Shown here: positions 1-6,349 of the stretch, piece by piece
How the letters are laid out: each line of letters begins with the position of its first letter
Position numbering within the stretch: the first letter of the stretch is position 1
Source: an uncultured Altererythrobacter sp.
GTDB taxonomy: Bacteria; Pseudomonadota; Alphaproteobacteria; Sphingomonadales; Sphingomonadaceae
Reading direction: 5' to 3'
Length of the DNA stretch: 10,617 nucleotides
NCBI GenBank assembly: GCA_938009055.1
Contig: CALLIO010000196.1
Location: forward strand, 1-10,617
Notes under the pieces: generated by a model
What the model saw: the letters and a program-made list of their open reading frames with translations, nothing else
Databases searched by the model: none
What the model was told of the DNA's origin: nothing
Program-made: the position numbers and the translations under genes

Positions 1-1254
1 CGTTACCTCGATGCCGAGGTCCTCGGCGACTTCGCTCAGCGGCATGCCATCATCGACTTGCTCTTCGATCCGCGCGCTCAGATCGGCAAGGGCTGCGATT
101 TGCAACTCGCCGGTCAAAGTCTCGCGCAATTCAGGCGTTACGTCGGCCAGTGATCGGGCTGCGCGCCCTGTTACCGTATCAACGCGGGTGATATGCCAGC
201 CCAAAGCGCCGCGCACAGGTTTGGCAATATCGCCGCGGTCAGCCGCAAAGGCTGCTTCTGCCACTGCACTTGAGGTGGATGTGGCATAGTCGCTGCGTTC
301 AGTCGCTTCGATCTTGCTTGTGCCAAAGCCTAGTTCTTCGGCCACGCTGTCGAGCGAAGCGCCACCACCAATGCGTGCAAGAATCGAATTGGCAGCATCC
401 TCAGTGGGAACGATCAGGCGGGTAAAGCTACGTGTTTCAGAAGCGGCATAATCTTCTTTGTCGCGTTCATAGCGCGCCGCAATCTCAGCATCGGTTGGGG
501 TTGTCCGCGCATCGACATTGTCCATGCCAAAGGTCGCAAAGCGCACTGTGCGCCGCTCGGGGCGGATGAAATCGGCACGGTTTTCATCGTAAAACGCCTG
601 CAATTGCGCATCACTTGGGTCTTCAGTTGGAGCGAAGGCAGCGCTTGGAATAAAGGCAACCGAACCCTTGCGCCGCTCGCCCAACAAAGCGGCATAACGA
701 TTGGCGAATTTGTTCGGCAGACGCGCGCCGCGAATAGCGCTCAAAGTCACTTGTTCTGCGAGCAGGCCTAGCCGCAAATCTTCGCGCAAAAGAGCATCGT
801 TCAAGCCCTGTTGTGCCAGCGCCCCCTCGTATGACTCTTGGCTGAAATTGCCATCTGCACCGCGGAAAGCCGGTATCTGCATAATCTCGCTATTGACGAG
901 GTTATCCCCAGCTCTGAAGCCGAAGCTGCTGGCGTATTCGGCCAAAGTGTAGCGATTGACCATCTGTTCCAGCACATCTTCCAGCCCATCCTGCTCAACA
1001 AAGGCGCGCATGGTGATGGTCGGATTGTTCTGACGGATTTGGTCGACCGCAGAGCTGGCTGTACGCGAAAACTCGGCAACACCAATCTTGCTATCGCCTA
1101 CAACCGCCACGCGGTCGCTACCCGATATACCGCCGAAGGTGCCGGTGCCCGACACATCAGCGCCGGCGAAGGCAAAACCAATCAGGCCTATAAATGCCAG
1201 TGCCAGAGCAAGCCCGATCTTGGAGCTGAAAATTCTACGGAAAAAACCGATCAT
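1..1254 (-). CDS. ppiD: PpiD-type peptidylprolyl isomerase / SurA N-terminal domain protein (partial, C-terminus outside window)
   Basis: The reading frame stays open from ATG at 1254 to the left edge (418 codons). PpiD proteins are inner-membrane-anchored periplasmic chaperones that help newly secreted proteins fold; family members are usually about 600 residues, so roughly a third is missing here. Residues 1-11 are basic (MIGFFRRIFSSK) and 12-30 form one membrane anchor. Residues about 45-190 resemble the SurA_N_3 chaperone domain, including PAFRGADGNFSQESYEGAL near 128, typical of PpiD. Residues about 255-360 look like a parvulin (PPIC) domain with GDIAKPVRGALGWHITRVD near 341. Parvulin domains in PpiD proteins are often inactive, and activity cannot be judged here. 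An AAGAGG ribosome site (1259-1264 on the complement) lies 4 nt before the ATG, a little close but supportive. The gene is divergent from tpiA. In related genomes trpE often follows, which cannot be seen here. Confidence 0.9.
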   Translation of the reverse strand, partial: MIGFFRRIFSSKIGLALALAFIGLIGFAFAGADVSGTGTFGGISGSDRVAVVGDSKIGVAEFSRTASSAVDQIRQNNPTITMRAFVEQDGLEDVLEQMVNRYTLAEYASSFGFRAGDNLVNSEIMQIPAFRGADGNFSQESYEGALAQQGLNDALLREDLRLGLLAEQVTLSAIRGARLPNKFANRYAALLGERRKGSVAFIPSAAFAPTEDPSDAQLQAFYDENRADFIRPERRTVRFATFGMDNVDARTTPTDAEIAARYERDKEDYAASETRSFTRLIVPTEDAANSILARIGGGASLDSVAEELGFGTSKIEATERSDYATSTSSAVAEAAFAADRGDIAKPVRGALGWHITRVDTVTGRAARSLADVTPELRETLTGELQIAALADLSARIEEQVDDGMPLSEVAEDLGIEVT

Positions 1255-1277
1255 AGTGCCTCTTGGCCTTCGTAGTG

Positions 1278-1293
1278 GGCTGGGATTCCAGCC
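1278..1293. repeat. Perfect 6-bp inverted repeat in the ppiD-tpiA divergent gap
   Basis: GGCTGG and CCAGCC are separated by GATT. The repeat lies 24 bp upstream of the ppiD start, so it would be in the ppiD leader RNA or at an operator. No T-run follows on either strand, so it is not an intrinsic terminator. A second, weaker dyad, ACCTG-N7-CAGGT, lies at 1331-1347. Function is unknown. Confidence 0.4.
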
Positions 1294-1358
1294 TTGGTGA
1301 ACATTTGCGAAGCGCTTTATCGGCCCCGCGACCTGCCCGCAACAGGTGCAAAGGGGTT

Positions 1359-1387
1359 TTGACTGATTTGTAATCCTCAGCTAGCGG
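1359..1387 (+). promoter_or_regulatory. Weak candidate promoter for tpiA
   Basis: TTGACT (1359-1364) is a good -35 match. At 17-bp spacing the -10 would be TAGCGG (1382-1387), which is poor. It is the only reasonable sigma-70-like -35 box in the 197-bp gap reading toward tpiA, and would give a leader of about 60 nt. The rest of the gap (1255-1451) holds only the dyads noted separately. Confidence 0.25.
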
Positions 1388-1451
1388 GTCTCCCGGCGAT
1401 CCCCCATAGGCTGTAAACGAGATTCGGCCTCTATTTTAGGAATTTGGACAC

Positions 1452-2213
1452 ATGGCCCAACGGCCCTTTATTGTTGGCAATTGGAAAATGCATGGAACGC
1501 GCGCGATGCTGTCAGAAGCGCGTGCAATCGATCGTGCTGCGCAGCGCCTGATGAAGGTGGAAGTCGCGATTGCACCTCCGTTTACGCTAATCCATGCTGT
1601 GCACCGTGAAGCTGAGCAGATCGGTGTTGGTGCGCAAGATTGCCACCATGCAGAGGGCGGGGCGCATACGGGTGATATTTCCGCTGCTATGTGCGCAGAT
1701 GCTGGCGCGAAATTCGTGATACTTGGCCATAGCGAGCGGCGCGGCGACCATGGCGAGAGCGATGCTTGCGTTAAGCAAAAGGCTGATGTTGCTCTGGCGG
1801 CGGGACTGCGCGTGATTTTGTGCTGCGGCGAAAGCTTGGACGTGCGCGAAAAGGGCAAAGCAGTCAAATTCGTCACCGATCAGCTTCGCGCATCTTTGCC
1901 TCATATAGAGGATGCAGCCGAGCAACTCACAATTGCATATGAGCCGATCTGGGCGATTGGCACCGGCAAAACCGCAACGCCTCAAGATGTCTCGGATATG
2001 CATGTTGCGATCCGCGCGCTTTTGGTTGAGCTTTACGGCGAAGAGCAAGGCAGCGAAGTGCGCATTCTTTACGGCGGTTCGGTTAAGGCCGAAAATGCCC
2101 GCGAGCTAATGGATGCAGACGAGGTCGGCGGCGCTTTGGTGGGCGGTGCAAGCCTTACCGCCGACAGTTTTATGGGCATTGCAATTGCTGCTGCTGAGGT
2201 CTTTGAAGGCTAG
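1452..2213 (+). CDS. tpiA: Triosephosphate isomerase
   Basis: This cytosolic glycolytic and gluconeogenic enzyme interconverts dihydroxyacetone phosphate and glyceraldehyde 3-phosphate. The protein has 253 residues, the normal length for a TIM barrel. Catalytic residues are all visible: Lys12 in GNWKMHGT, His93 in ILGHSERR, and Glu164 in AYEPIWAIGTGKTA, which is the family signature with the start of flexible loop 6. The phosphate-gripping motifs YGGSVKAEN (207-215) and GGALVGGASL (226-235) are present. A weak TAGGAA ribosome site (1437-1442) precedes the ATG by about 9 nt. It leads a plus-strand run with secG and pyrG, an order often conserved in alphaproteobacteria. A 5-bp hairpin (2213-2229) overlaps the stop codon but lacks a T-run, so transcription probably continues. 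Confidence 0.98.
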   Translation: MAQRPFIVGNWKMHGTRAMLSEARAIDRAAQRLMKVEVAIAPPFTLIHAVHREAEQIGVGAQDCHHAEGGAHTGDISAAMCADAGAKFVILGHSERRGDHGESDACVKQKADVALAAGLRVILCCGESLDVREKGKAVKFVTDQLRASLPHIEDAAEQLTIAYEPIWAIGTGKTATPQDVSDMHVAIRALLVELYGEEQGSEVRILYGGSVKAENARELMDADEVGGALVGGASLTADSFMGIAIAAAEVFEG

Positions 2214-2294
2214 GGCGGTCATCGCGCCCCTTGCCGAATAGCCTTGCGAACACTAAATCGCGCTCACTTACTCATTCAAAGATTGTCCTGACCT

Positions 2295-2669
2295 ATGTCG
2301 CTATTCCTATTCCTCACCGTTGTTCAAGCCATCATCGCGGCGGCGCTAGTTGCGGTCATTTTGATGCAACGTTCCGAAGGTGGCGGATTGGGTATTGGCG
2401 GTAGCCCAGGCGGCGTGATGGGCGCGCGCGGAAGCGCCGATTTCCTCACACGCTCCACACGGTGGCTGGCGATTGCCTTTGTGGCGATGTCCATTTTGCT
2501 AGCTGCTGTTGCGGTCGATGCGACAGGCGGTGGCGAGATTTCGTCCGATCTTGATCGCAACGTTGATGCGGCGCCTGCGGATCCGTTGGCGGCTCAAGGC
2601 GATGGGGCGGCGGCTCCTGCTCCGGCGACACCAGCGGACAATGATCCGCTGTCTGAATCGACCGAGTAA
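2295..2669 (+). CDS. secG: SecG subunit of the SecYEG protein translocase
   Basis: SecG is a small inner-membrane protein that aids SecA-driven export through SecYE. This 124-residue product has the expected two membrane segments, about residues 3-23 and 53-72. Between them is the conserved cytoplasmic loop with QRSEGGGLGIGG (25-36) and a Gly-rich stretch. The C-terminal region from about residue 75 is an Ala/Pro/Asp-rich extension, common and poorly conserved in alphaproteobacterial SecG. No clear Shine-Dalgarno sequence lies ahead of the ATG (upstream bases read GATTGTCCTGACCT), so initiation may be SD-independent. The gene lies 81 bp after tpiA and 93 bp before pyrG. Confidence 0.95.
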   Translation: MSLFLFLTVVQAIIAAALVAVILMQRSEGGGLGIGGSPGGVMGARGSADFLTRSTRWLAIAFVAMSILLAAVAVDATGGGEISSDLDRNVDAAPADPLAAQGDGAAAPAPATPADNDPLSESTE

Positions 2670-2708
2670 GCGCGAATTTTTCATAAGGTCTGTGGATTGC
2701 GGCAATTA

Positions 2709-2730
2709 GGCGCAGCAAATCGCTTGCGCC
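2709..2730. repeat. Hairpin between secG and pyrG
   Basis: GGCGCAGC (2709-2716) can pair with GCTTGCGCC (2722-2730) with one bulged T, enclosing a 5-nt loop. It begins 40 bp after the secG stop and ends 32 bp before the pyrG ATG. There is no T-tract, so it could be an RNA processing or stability element or a protein site rather than a terminator. No role is demonstrated. Confidence 0.35.
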
Positions 2731-2762
2731 GAATCCGATTACGCCCTTAAGCCTTTCCTCCC

Positions 2763-4397
2763 ATGGCGCGGTATATTTTCATCACCGGCGGCGTGGTCTC
2801 CTCGCTCGGCAAAGGTCTCATGGCAGCATCGCTTGCTGCGCTCCTGCAGGCGCGCGGGTATAAGGTGCGCATCCGAAAATTTGATCCCTATCTCAATGTC
2901 GATCCGGGCACGATGAGCCCCTATCAGCATGGCGAGGTCTATGTGACCGATGACGGAGCAGAGACGGACCTTGATCTTGGCCATTACGAGCGTTTTACCG
3001 GTGTTTCCGCACGCCAGTCTGATAATATCACCTCAGGTCGAGTCTATCGCGATATTATCGCTAAGGAACGCCGCGGCGACTATTTGGGTGCGACTGTGCA
3101 AGTCATCCCGCATGTCACTGATGCGATTAAGCAATTTGCATTGGCCGATCAGGGCGATCACGACTTTATCCTGTGCGAGATCGGCGGGACCGTGGGCGAT
3201 ATTGAATCGCTCCCCTTCATGGAAGCGATCCGGCAATTGCGTAACGAGCTGGAGCCGCTCCAGACCTTGAGCGTCCATGTGACTCTGGTACCCTATATTG
3301 CTGCGGCGGGTGAGCTAAAGACCAAACCTACCCAGCATTCGGTGCGCGAATTGGCCAGCCTTGGGATCAAACCTGATGTTCTGCTTTGTCGTGCCGAACA
3401 TCCTATCCCTGATGGCGAGCGCCAGAAAATCGCCAATTTTTGTAACGTGCGCAAGGAAGCGGTGATCCCCGCACTTGATGCTAGCTCCATTTACTCGGTG
3501 CCGCTGCAATATCACGAACAGGGTCTGGACGACGAAGTTTTGCGCGGCTTTGGCATAACCGACGCGAACGAGCCTGATCTATCAAGCTGGGATGATGTGG
3601 TTGATCGCCGCGAAAATCCGGAAGGCGAAGTGACCATCGGCGTTGTAGGCAAATATGTCGGCCTGCAAGACGCCTACAAAAGCCTCAACGAAGCGCTTGT
3701 GCACGGCGGAATGGCGAACCGGGTGAAGGTCAACATCCGCTGGATCGATGCTGAAGTGTTCGAGCAGGCGCCCGCCGATATAGCCGCAGCGCTTGAGCCA
3801 CTCCACGGAATTCTCGTCCCGGGTGGTTTCGGTGAACGCGGCAGCGAGGGCAAAATCGCCTCTGTCCGCTTTGCCAGAGAGCGCAGCGTGCCCTTCTTCG
3901 GGATTTGTCTCGGCATGCAGATGGCTTGCATTGAAAGCGCGCGGCTAGCGGGCATTGATCAGGCTTCTTCGACCGAATTTGGCGAAACCAGCGAGCCAGT
4001 GGTCGGTATTATTACCGAGTGGATGAGCGAAGAGGGCGTTCAGCAGCGCGAGGAAGGCGGCGATCTGGGCGGAACGATGCGGCTAGGCGCTTATGACGCG
4101 AAGCTTTCAGTCAATAGCCATGTTTCGAGCGTCTACGGTGGCGCGACCGATATATCCGAGCGCCATCGCCATCGCTACGAGGTGAACAGCGCATATATCG
4201 ACCGTCTCGAAGGCACGGGGCTGGTTTTTTCGGGCATGTCGCCCGATGGTTTGCTGCCAGAAATAGTCGAGCGGCCCGATCATCCGTGGTTCGTCGGAGT
4301 GCAATTCCACCCCGAACTCAAATCGCGGCCGTTTGATCCCCATCCGCTTTTTGCAGGTTTTGTTGCCGCGGCTGTGGAACAATCGCGACTGGTCTAG
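2763..4397 (+). CDS. pyrG: CTP synthase (glutamine-hydrolysing)
   Basis: The enzyme aminates UTP to CTP using ATP and ammonia released from glutamine, the last step of de novo pyrimidine nucleotide synthesis. At 544 residues it is full length. The N-terminal amidoligase domain (about 1-270) starts MARYIFITGGVVSSLGKGL, with the P-loop at 13-19; CEIGGTVGDIES (138-149) is the conserved motif near the active site. The C-terminal class I glutamine amidotransferase domain (about 290-540) has the oxyanion strand VPGGFGERG (352-360), nucleophile Cys382 in GICLGMQMA, and His516/Glu518 in VQFHPE. The ATG is fixed by family homology, yet the upstream bases CCTTTCCTCCC are pyrimidine-rich with no Shine-Dalgarno, so translation may rely on S1 or an unstructured leader. 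It probably lies at the end of the tpiA-secG-pyrG unit; no intrinsic terminator immediately follows the stop. Confidence 0.99.
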   Translation: MARYIFITGGVVSSLGKGLMAASLAALLQARGYKVRIRKFDPYLNVDPGTMSPYQHGEVYVTDDGAETDLDLGHYERFTGVSARQSDNITSGRVYRDIIAKERRGDYLGATVQVIPHVTDAIKQFALADQGDHDFILCEIGGTVGDIESLPFMEAIRQLRNELEPLQTLSVHVTLVPYIAAAGELKTKPTQHSVRELASLGIKPDVLLCRAEHPIPDGERQKIANFCNVRKEAVIPALDASSIYSVPLQYHEQGLDDEVLRGFGITDANEPDLSSWDDVVDRRENPEGEVTIGVVGKYVGLQDAYKSLNEALVHGGMANRVKVNIRWIDAEVFEQAPADIAAALEPLHGILVPGGFGERGSEGKIASVRFARERSVPFFGICLGMQMACIESARLAGIDQASSTEFGETSEPVVGIITEWMSEEGVQQREEGGDLGGTMRLGAYDAKLSVNSHVSSVYGGATDISERHRHRYEVNSAYIDRLEGTGLVFSGMSPDGLLPEIVERPDHPWFVGVQFHPELKSRPFDPHPLFAGFVAAAVEQSRLV

Positions 4398-4442
4398 CCG
4401 CCAATTGATTGTTCTCAATTCGGGATAGCGACGAAAACGCTC

Positions 4443-4469
4443 TTGCAAATTTACACGATTTAACATTAT
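4443..4469 (+). promoter_or_regulatory. Candidate promoter for the small RNA downstream of pyrG
   Basis: CTTGCAA carries a -35-like TTGCAA (4443-4448). It is followed 15 bp later by CATTAT (4464-4469), a 4/6 match to the -10 consensus. The surroundings are locally AT-rich, unlike the flanking coding DNA. The predicted start falls at about 4475-4476, exactly where the 9-bp closing stem of the candidate RNA begins. Spacing is shorter than the ideal 17 bp. Confidence 0.4.
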
Positions 4470-4475
4470 CACACG

Positions 4476-4590
4476 CGCTTCGAGCACGGATCACCGTTCC
4501 CACCGCGACCCGGGGATTGTGAAACACTCGAAGCGGCATGATGTCGTTGGGGGCGAAGTTTCTCACTCCGCCCCCAAAATTTCGTTTTTT
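4476..4590 (+). ncRNA. Candidate structured small RNA of about 115 nt
   Basis: The gap between pyrG and hsp20 (4398-4597) has no plausible gene but contains ordered RNA structure. CGCTTCGAG (4476-4484) pairs perfectly with CTCGAAGCG (4527-4535). Inside it, ACGG-ATCA-CCGT (4486-4497) can form a small hairpin, or TTCCC (4497-4501) can pair with GGGGA (4512-4516) as an alternative. After 11 nt comes a 9-bp GC-rich terminator stem and a T-run. A promoter-like element ends just before the first stem. I do not recognise a known family: it lacks hallmarks of SRP RNA, 6S RNA, tmRNA or RNase P RNA. It could instead be a structured pyrG 3' UTR or a 3'-end-derived RNA. It converges on hsp20, whose mRNA 3' end could overlap it antisense. 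Confidence 0.5.
4547..4590 (+). terminator. Strong intrinsic terminator (plus strand)
   Basis: TTGGGGGCG (4547-4555) pairs perfectly with CGCCCCCAA (4569-4577) around a 13-nt loop. AAATTTCG and six T (4585-4590) follow on the plus strand. Read on the minus strand the hairpin is followed by CGACATCATG, with no T-run, so it ends plus-strand transcription (candidate small RNA and/or pyrG) rather than hsp20. It is 150 nt after the pyrG stop, unusually far for a simple gene-end terminator. Confidence 0.8.
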
Positions 4591-4597
4591 AGGAAGC

Positions 4598-5077
4598 TTA
4601 AGCTGCGGAGCTTTCGTCTGGCTCTGAGCTGTCCGGTACTGCCTTGAGTGTGGCCGCTGTGCCGTTCACAGCGATCTTTTTCGGCTTCATCGCATCGGGC
4701 ACTTCACGCACCAGATCGAGAATGAGCAATCCATCAGCCAAATCAGCGCTTTCTACGCGGACATAGTCGGCAAGCTCAAAACGGCGTTCGAACCCGCGAT
4801 TGGCGATGCCGACATGGAGCATTTCGCTTGTCGCTTCTTCGTCGCGCTTACGACCGGCGACAGTCAGCAAGTTTTGCTGGGCAGTGATATCGAGATCTTC
4901 CGCGCGGAAACCGGCAATCGCCAGCGTGATGCGATATTCATCCTCGCTGCGGCGCTCGATATTGAACGGGGGGTAATTGTCGCCCGAATTGTTGCGGACC
5001 TGGCTTTCGAGCAGGTCAAACAGATGGTCGAAACCAACGGTTGTGCGGCGATACGGTGTGAAATCTAGTCGTGACAT
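4598..5077 (-). CDS. Small heat-shock protein, Hsp20/alpha-crystallin family (IbpA-like)
   Basis: An ATP-independent cytosolic holdase that binds unfolding proteins and hands them to DnaK/ClpB. The 159-residue product has an N-terminal arm (MSRLDFTPYRRTTVGFDHLF, typical of IbpA), an alpha-crystallin domain at about residues 36-130 with YPPFNIERRSEDEYRITLAI, and the IbpA-class signature GIANRGFERRFELADYV (90-106). A C-terminal KKIAV (133-137) supplies the I-x-I/V motif used in oligomer assembly. The start at 5077 is chosen over an in-frame ATG at 5110 because AGAGGA (5088-5093, complement) lies 10 nt upstream and family members begin this way; the 5110 start would also fall inside the leader hairpin. 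Expression is probably heat-induced through the sigma-32-like promoter and ROSE-like leader. The gene is divergent from grxC. Confidence 0.95.
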   Translation of the reverse strand: MSRLDFTPYRRTTVGFDHLFDLLESQVRNNSGDNYPPFNIERRSEDEYRITLAIAGFRAEDLDITAQQNLLTVAGRKRDEEATSEMLHVGIANRGFERRFELADYVRVESADLADGLLILDLVREVPDAMKPKKIAVNGTAATLKAVPDSSEPDESSAA

Positions 5078-5171
5078 AATCAACAAATCCTCTGTTGAGC
5101 AATTTGACATTTAAGTGGGGCCAGCACCATGCTGCGCCCCAATGAATTGCCGGATGATCCCTTGTGGCAAT
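5078..5171 (-). promoter_or_regulatory. ROSE-like RNA thermometer in the hsp20 leader
   Basis: Read on the minus strand, three hairpins follow in order. First, ATTGCC/GGCAAT (5166-5171 with 5146-5151) encloses a small GGA/TCC stem. Second, GGGGC, a bulged G, and CAGCA-TGG-TGCTG with GCCCC occupy 5140-5117. Third, CAAATTGCTC-AACA-GAGGATTTG (5106-5084) pairs the leader with the ribosome site. In the third, UUGCU faces the AGAGGA Shine-Dalgarno with a single bulged G and a U-G wobble. ROSE elements (Rfam ROSE family; known mainly upstream of hsp20 genes in alphaproteobacteria) have a conserved U(U/C)GCU motif pairing with AGGA around a bulged G, so gene, position and motif all agree. The fold was drawn by hand, without energy calculation. 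Confidence 0.75.
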
Positions 5172-5185
5172 CACCGACACACACC

Positions 5186-5214
5186 AGATAAGAAGCGTGA
5201 AATGCCCTTTCAAG
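5186..5214 (-). promoter_or_regulatory. Heat-shock sigma factor (RpoH)-like promoter for hsp20
   Basis: On the complement, CTTGAAA (5214-5208) is followed after 15 bp by CTTATCTGG (5192-5184). CTTGAAA is the classical sigma-32 -35 element, and C(T/C)TATNT resembles the -10 of alphaproteobacterial RpoH promoters. The predicted start is near 5179, giving a leader of about 100 nt, which is the right size for the ROSE-like element. Confidence 0.6.
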
Positions 5215-5248
5215 ACAGAATTGCACTGGGCGAGATCAAGGAAAAAGC

Positions 5249-5509
5249 ATGGCTGTGAACATCGATATCTACACCAAGGGTTTTTGCCCATTTTGCACCC
5301 GTGCAAAGGCTTTGTTGAGCAAAAAGGGTGCGCAGTTCAACGAGATCGATATCTCTATGGGCGGCCCCAAGCGCGACGAGATGCTTGAACGGGCGCCGCA
5401 AGCGCGAACCGTCCCGCAGATTTTTATCGGCGAGGTCTATGTCGGCGGCTCGGACGATCTGGCCGCGCTCGATGCGCAAGGCAAACTCGACGCGCTGCTC
5501 GCAGGATAA
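5249..5509 (+). CDS. grxC: Glutaredoxin 3 family protein
   Basis: A small cytosolic thiol oxidoreductase that uses glutathione to reduce disulfides and protein-glutathione adducts. The 86-residue length matches bacterial GrxC. The dithiol site Cys13-Pro-Phe-Cys16 follows the first beta strand (IDIYTKGF). TVPQIFI (about 54-60) has the cis-proline, and YVGGSDDL (about 63-70) is the glutathione-binding GG motif. AAGGA (5238-5242) gives a good ribosome site 6 nt before the ATG. It leads a tight plus-strand cluster with the amidase (9-bp gap) and the DUF1178 gene, and is divergent from hsp20. Its own promoter is not clear. Confidence 0.96.
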   Translation: MAVNIDIYTKGFCPFCTRAKALLSKKGAQFNEIDISMGGPKRDEMLERAPQARTVPQIFIGEVYVGGSDDLAALDAQGKLDALLAG

Positions 5510-5518
5510 TTCTGACCC

Positions 5519-6340
5519 TTGCCCAAAATTGCACTCCTTCAGATGAATTCAGGGATCGACCCTGATGCGAACACGCGCGCGATTGTGCGGGCGATTGAGG
5601 ATGCGAAGGCGGGCGGGGCAGAGATGCTCTTTACGCCCGAGATGTGCGGGTTGCTCGATCAAAAGCGCAATCGTGCTGCGCCGCAAATAGTGCGGGAAAG
5701 TGAGAGCGAGGCGCTGCGCTCCATTTGCGATGCAGCCAAATCGGCGGGCCTTTCTGTCCATCTGGGGTCGCTTGCATTGGCAAGTGAGGAGAGCGAGAAG
5801 AACGTCAATCGCGGATTTGTTATCGGCAGCGATGGCGTGGTCACCGCGCGTTATGACAAGATGCATATGTTCGATGTCGAATTGGATACGGGCGAGACAT
5901 GGCGCGAAAGCGCGGCCTATGAACCGGGCAAGGATGTCGTGACGGCGGACAATACCCCGCTCGGCAAACTCGGCCTTACCATCTGCTACGATTTGCGTTT
6001 CCCAGCCTTGTTCGAGGCATTGGGGCAGCGCCAATGCGATGCGATTGCAGTCCCCGCTGCCTTTACCAAGCCAACAGGTGCGGCGCATTGGCACGTATTG
6101 CTGCGGGCCCGTGCGATTGAGGCCAGCGCTTTCGTGATAGCGGCGGCCCAAGTGGGCAAACATGAGGATGGGCGAGCGACCTATGGGCACTCGCTTGTGA
6201 TTGATCCATGGGGCGAAGTCCTACTCGACATGGGCGGAGAAGAGCCGCAGCTTGGATTTTGCGACATTGATCTTAGCCGGATCAAAGAAGTACGCAGCCA
6301 GCTTCCCAGCCTTGCCAATCGCCGCGCGATCCTCAATTAG
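5519..6340 (+). CDS. Carbon-nitrogen hydrolase, Nit type (likely deaminated glutathione amidase / omega-amidase-like)
   Basis: Nitrilase-superfamily amidase of 273 residues. The catalytic triad is Glu41 (FTPEMCG), Lys114 (RYDKMHMFD) and Cys156 (LTICYDLRFP). GAAHWHVLLRARAIE (187-201) is typical of the Nit branch that includes Nit1 and bacterial YbeM, which hydrolyse deaminated glutathione, a transaminase side product. A broader omega-amidase role is possible. The start is taken as TTG at 5519: it supplies the first beta strand (MPKIALLQMNSG), which an internal ATG eight codons later would remove, and AGGA at 5503-5506 lies upstream within the end of grxC. The start is 9 bp after the grxC stop and the next gene begins 9 bp after this stop, so the three are very likely co-transcribed. 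The adjacent glutaredoxin fits a glutathione-maintenance role, by inference. Confidence 0.92.
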   Translation: MPKIALLQMNSGIDPDANTRAIVRAIEDAKAGGAEMLFTPEMCGLLDQKRNRAAPQIVRESESEALRSICDAAKSAGLSVHLGSLALASEESEKNVNRGFVIGSDGVVTARYDKMHMFDVELDTGETWRESAAYEPGKDVVTADNTPLGKLGLTICYDLRFPALFEALGQRQCDAIAVPAAFTKPTGAAHWHVLLRARAIEASAFVIAAAQVGKHEDGRATYGHSLVIDPWGEVLLDMGGEEPQLGFCDIDLSRIKEVRSQLPSLANRRAILN

Positions 6341-6349
6341 AGCCGTGAG

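Noticed and set aside
838..1275. A 145-codon plus-strand open frame opposite ppiD
   Set aside because: It shows no recognisable domain and overlaps a clear PpiD-type gene on the other strand through its whole length.
2213..2229. GGGCG-N7-CGCCC hairpin as a tpiA terminator
   Set aside because: The 5-bp stem is followed by CCTTGCCGAATA without a T-run, and secG follows on the same strand.
4403..4420. AATTGA-TTGTTC-TCAATT hairpin as the pyrG terminator
   Set aside because: The stem is short and AU-rich, and is followed by CGGGATAGCG with no T-run.
5078..5110. Longer hsp20 start at ATG 5110
   Set aside because: It has no ribosome site, would place the AGAGGA site and the thermometer hairpin inside the coding region, and adds 11 residues not typical of IbpA-like proteins.
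5104..5133. Plus-strand TTGACA as a -35 for grxC
   Set aside because: The box is perfect but at 17-18 bp spacing only CCATGC/CATGCT is found, and the bases are explained by the hsp20 leader hairpins. It remains possible but weak.
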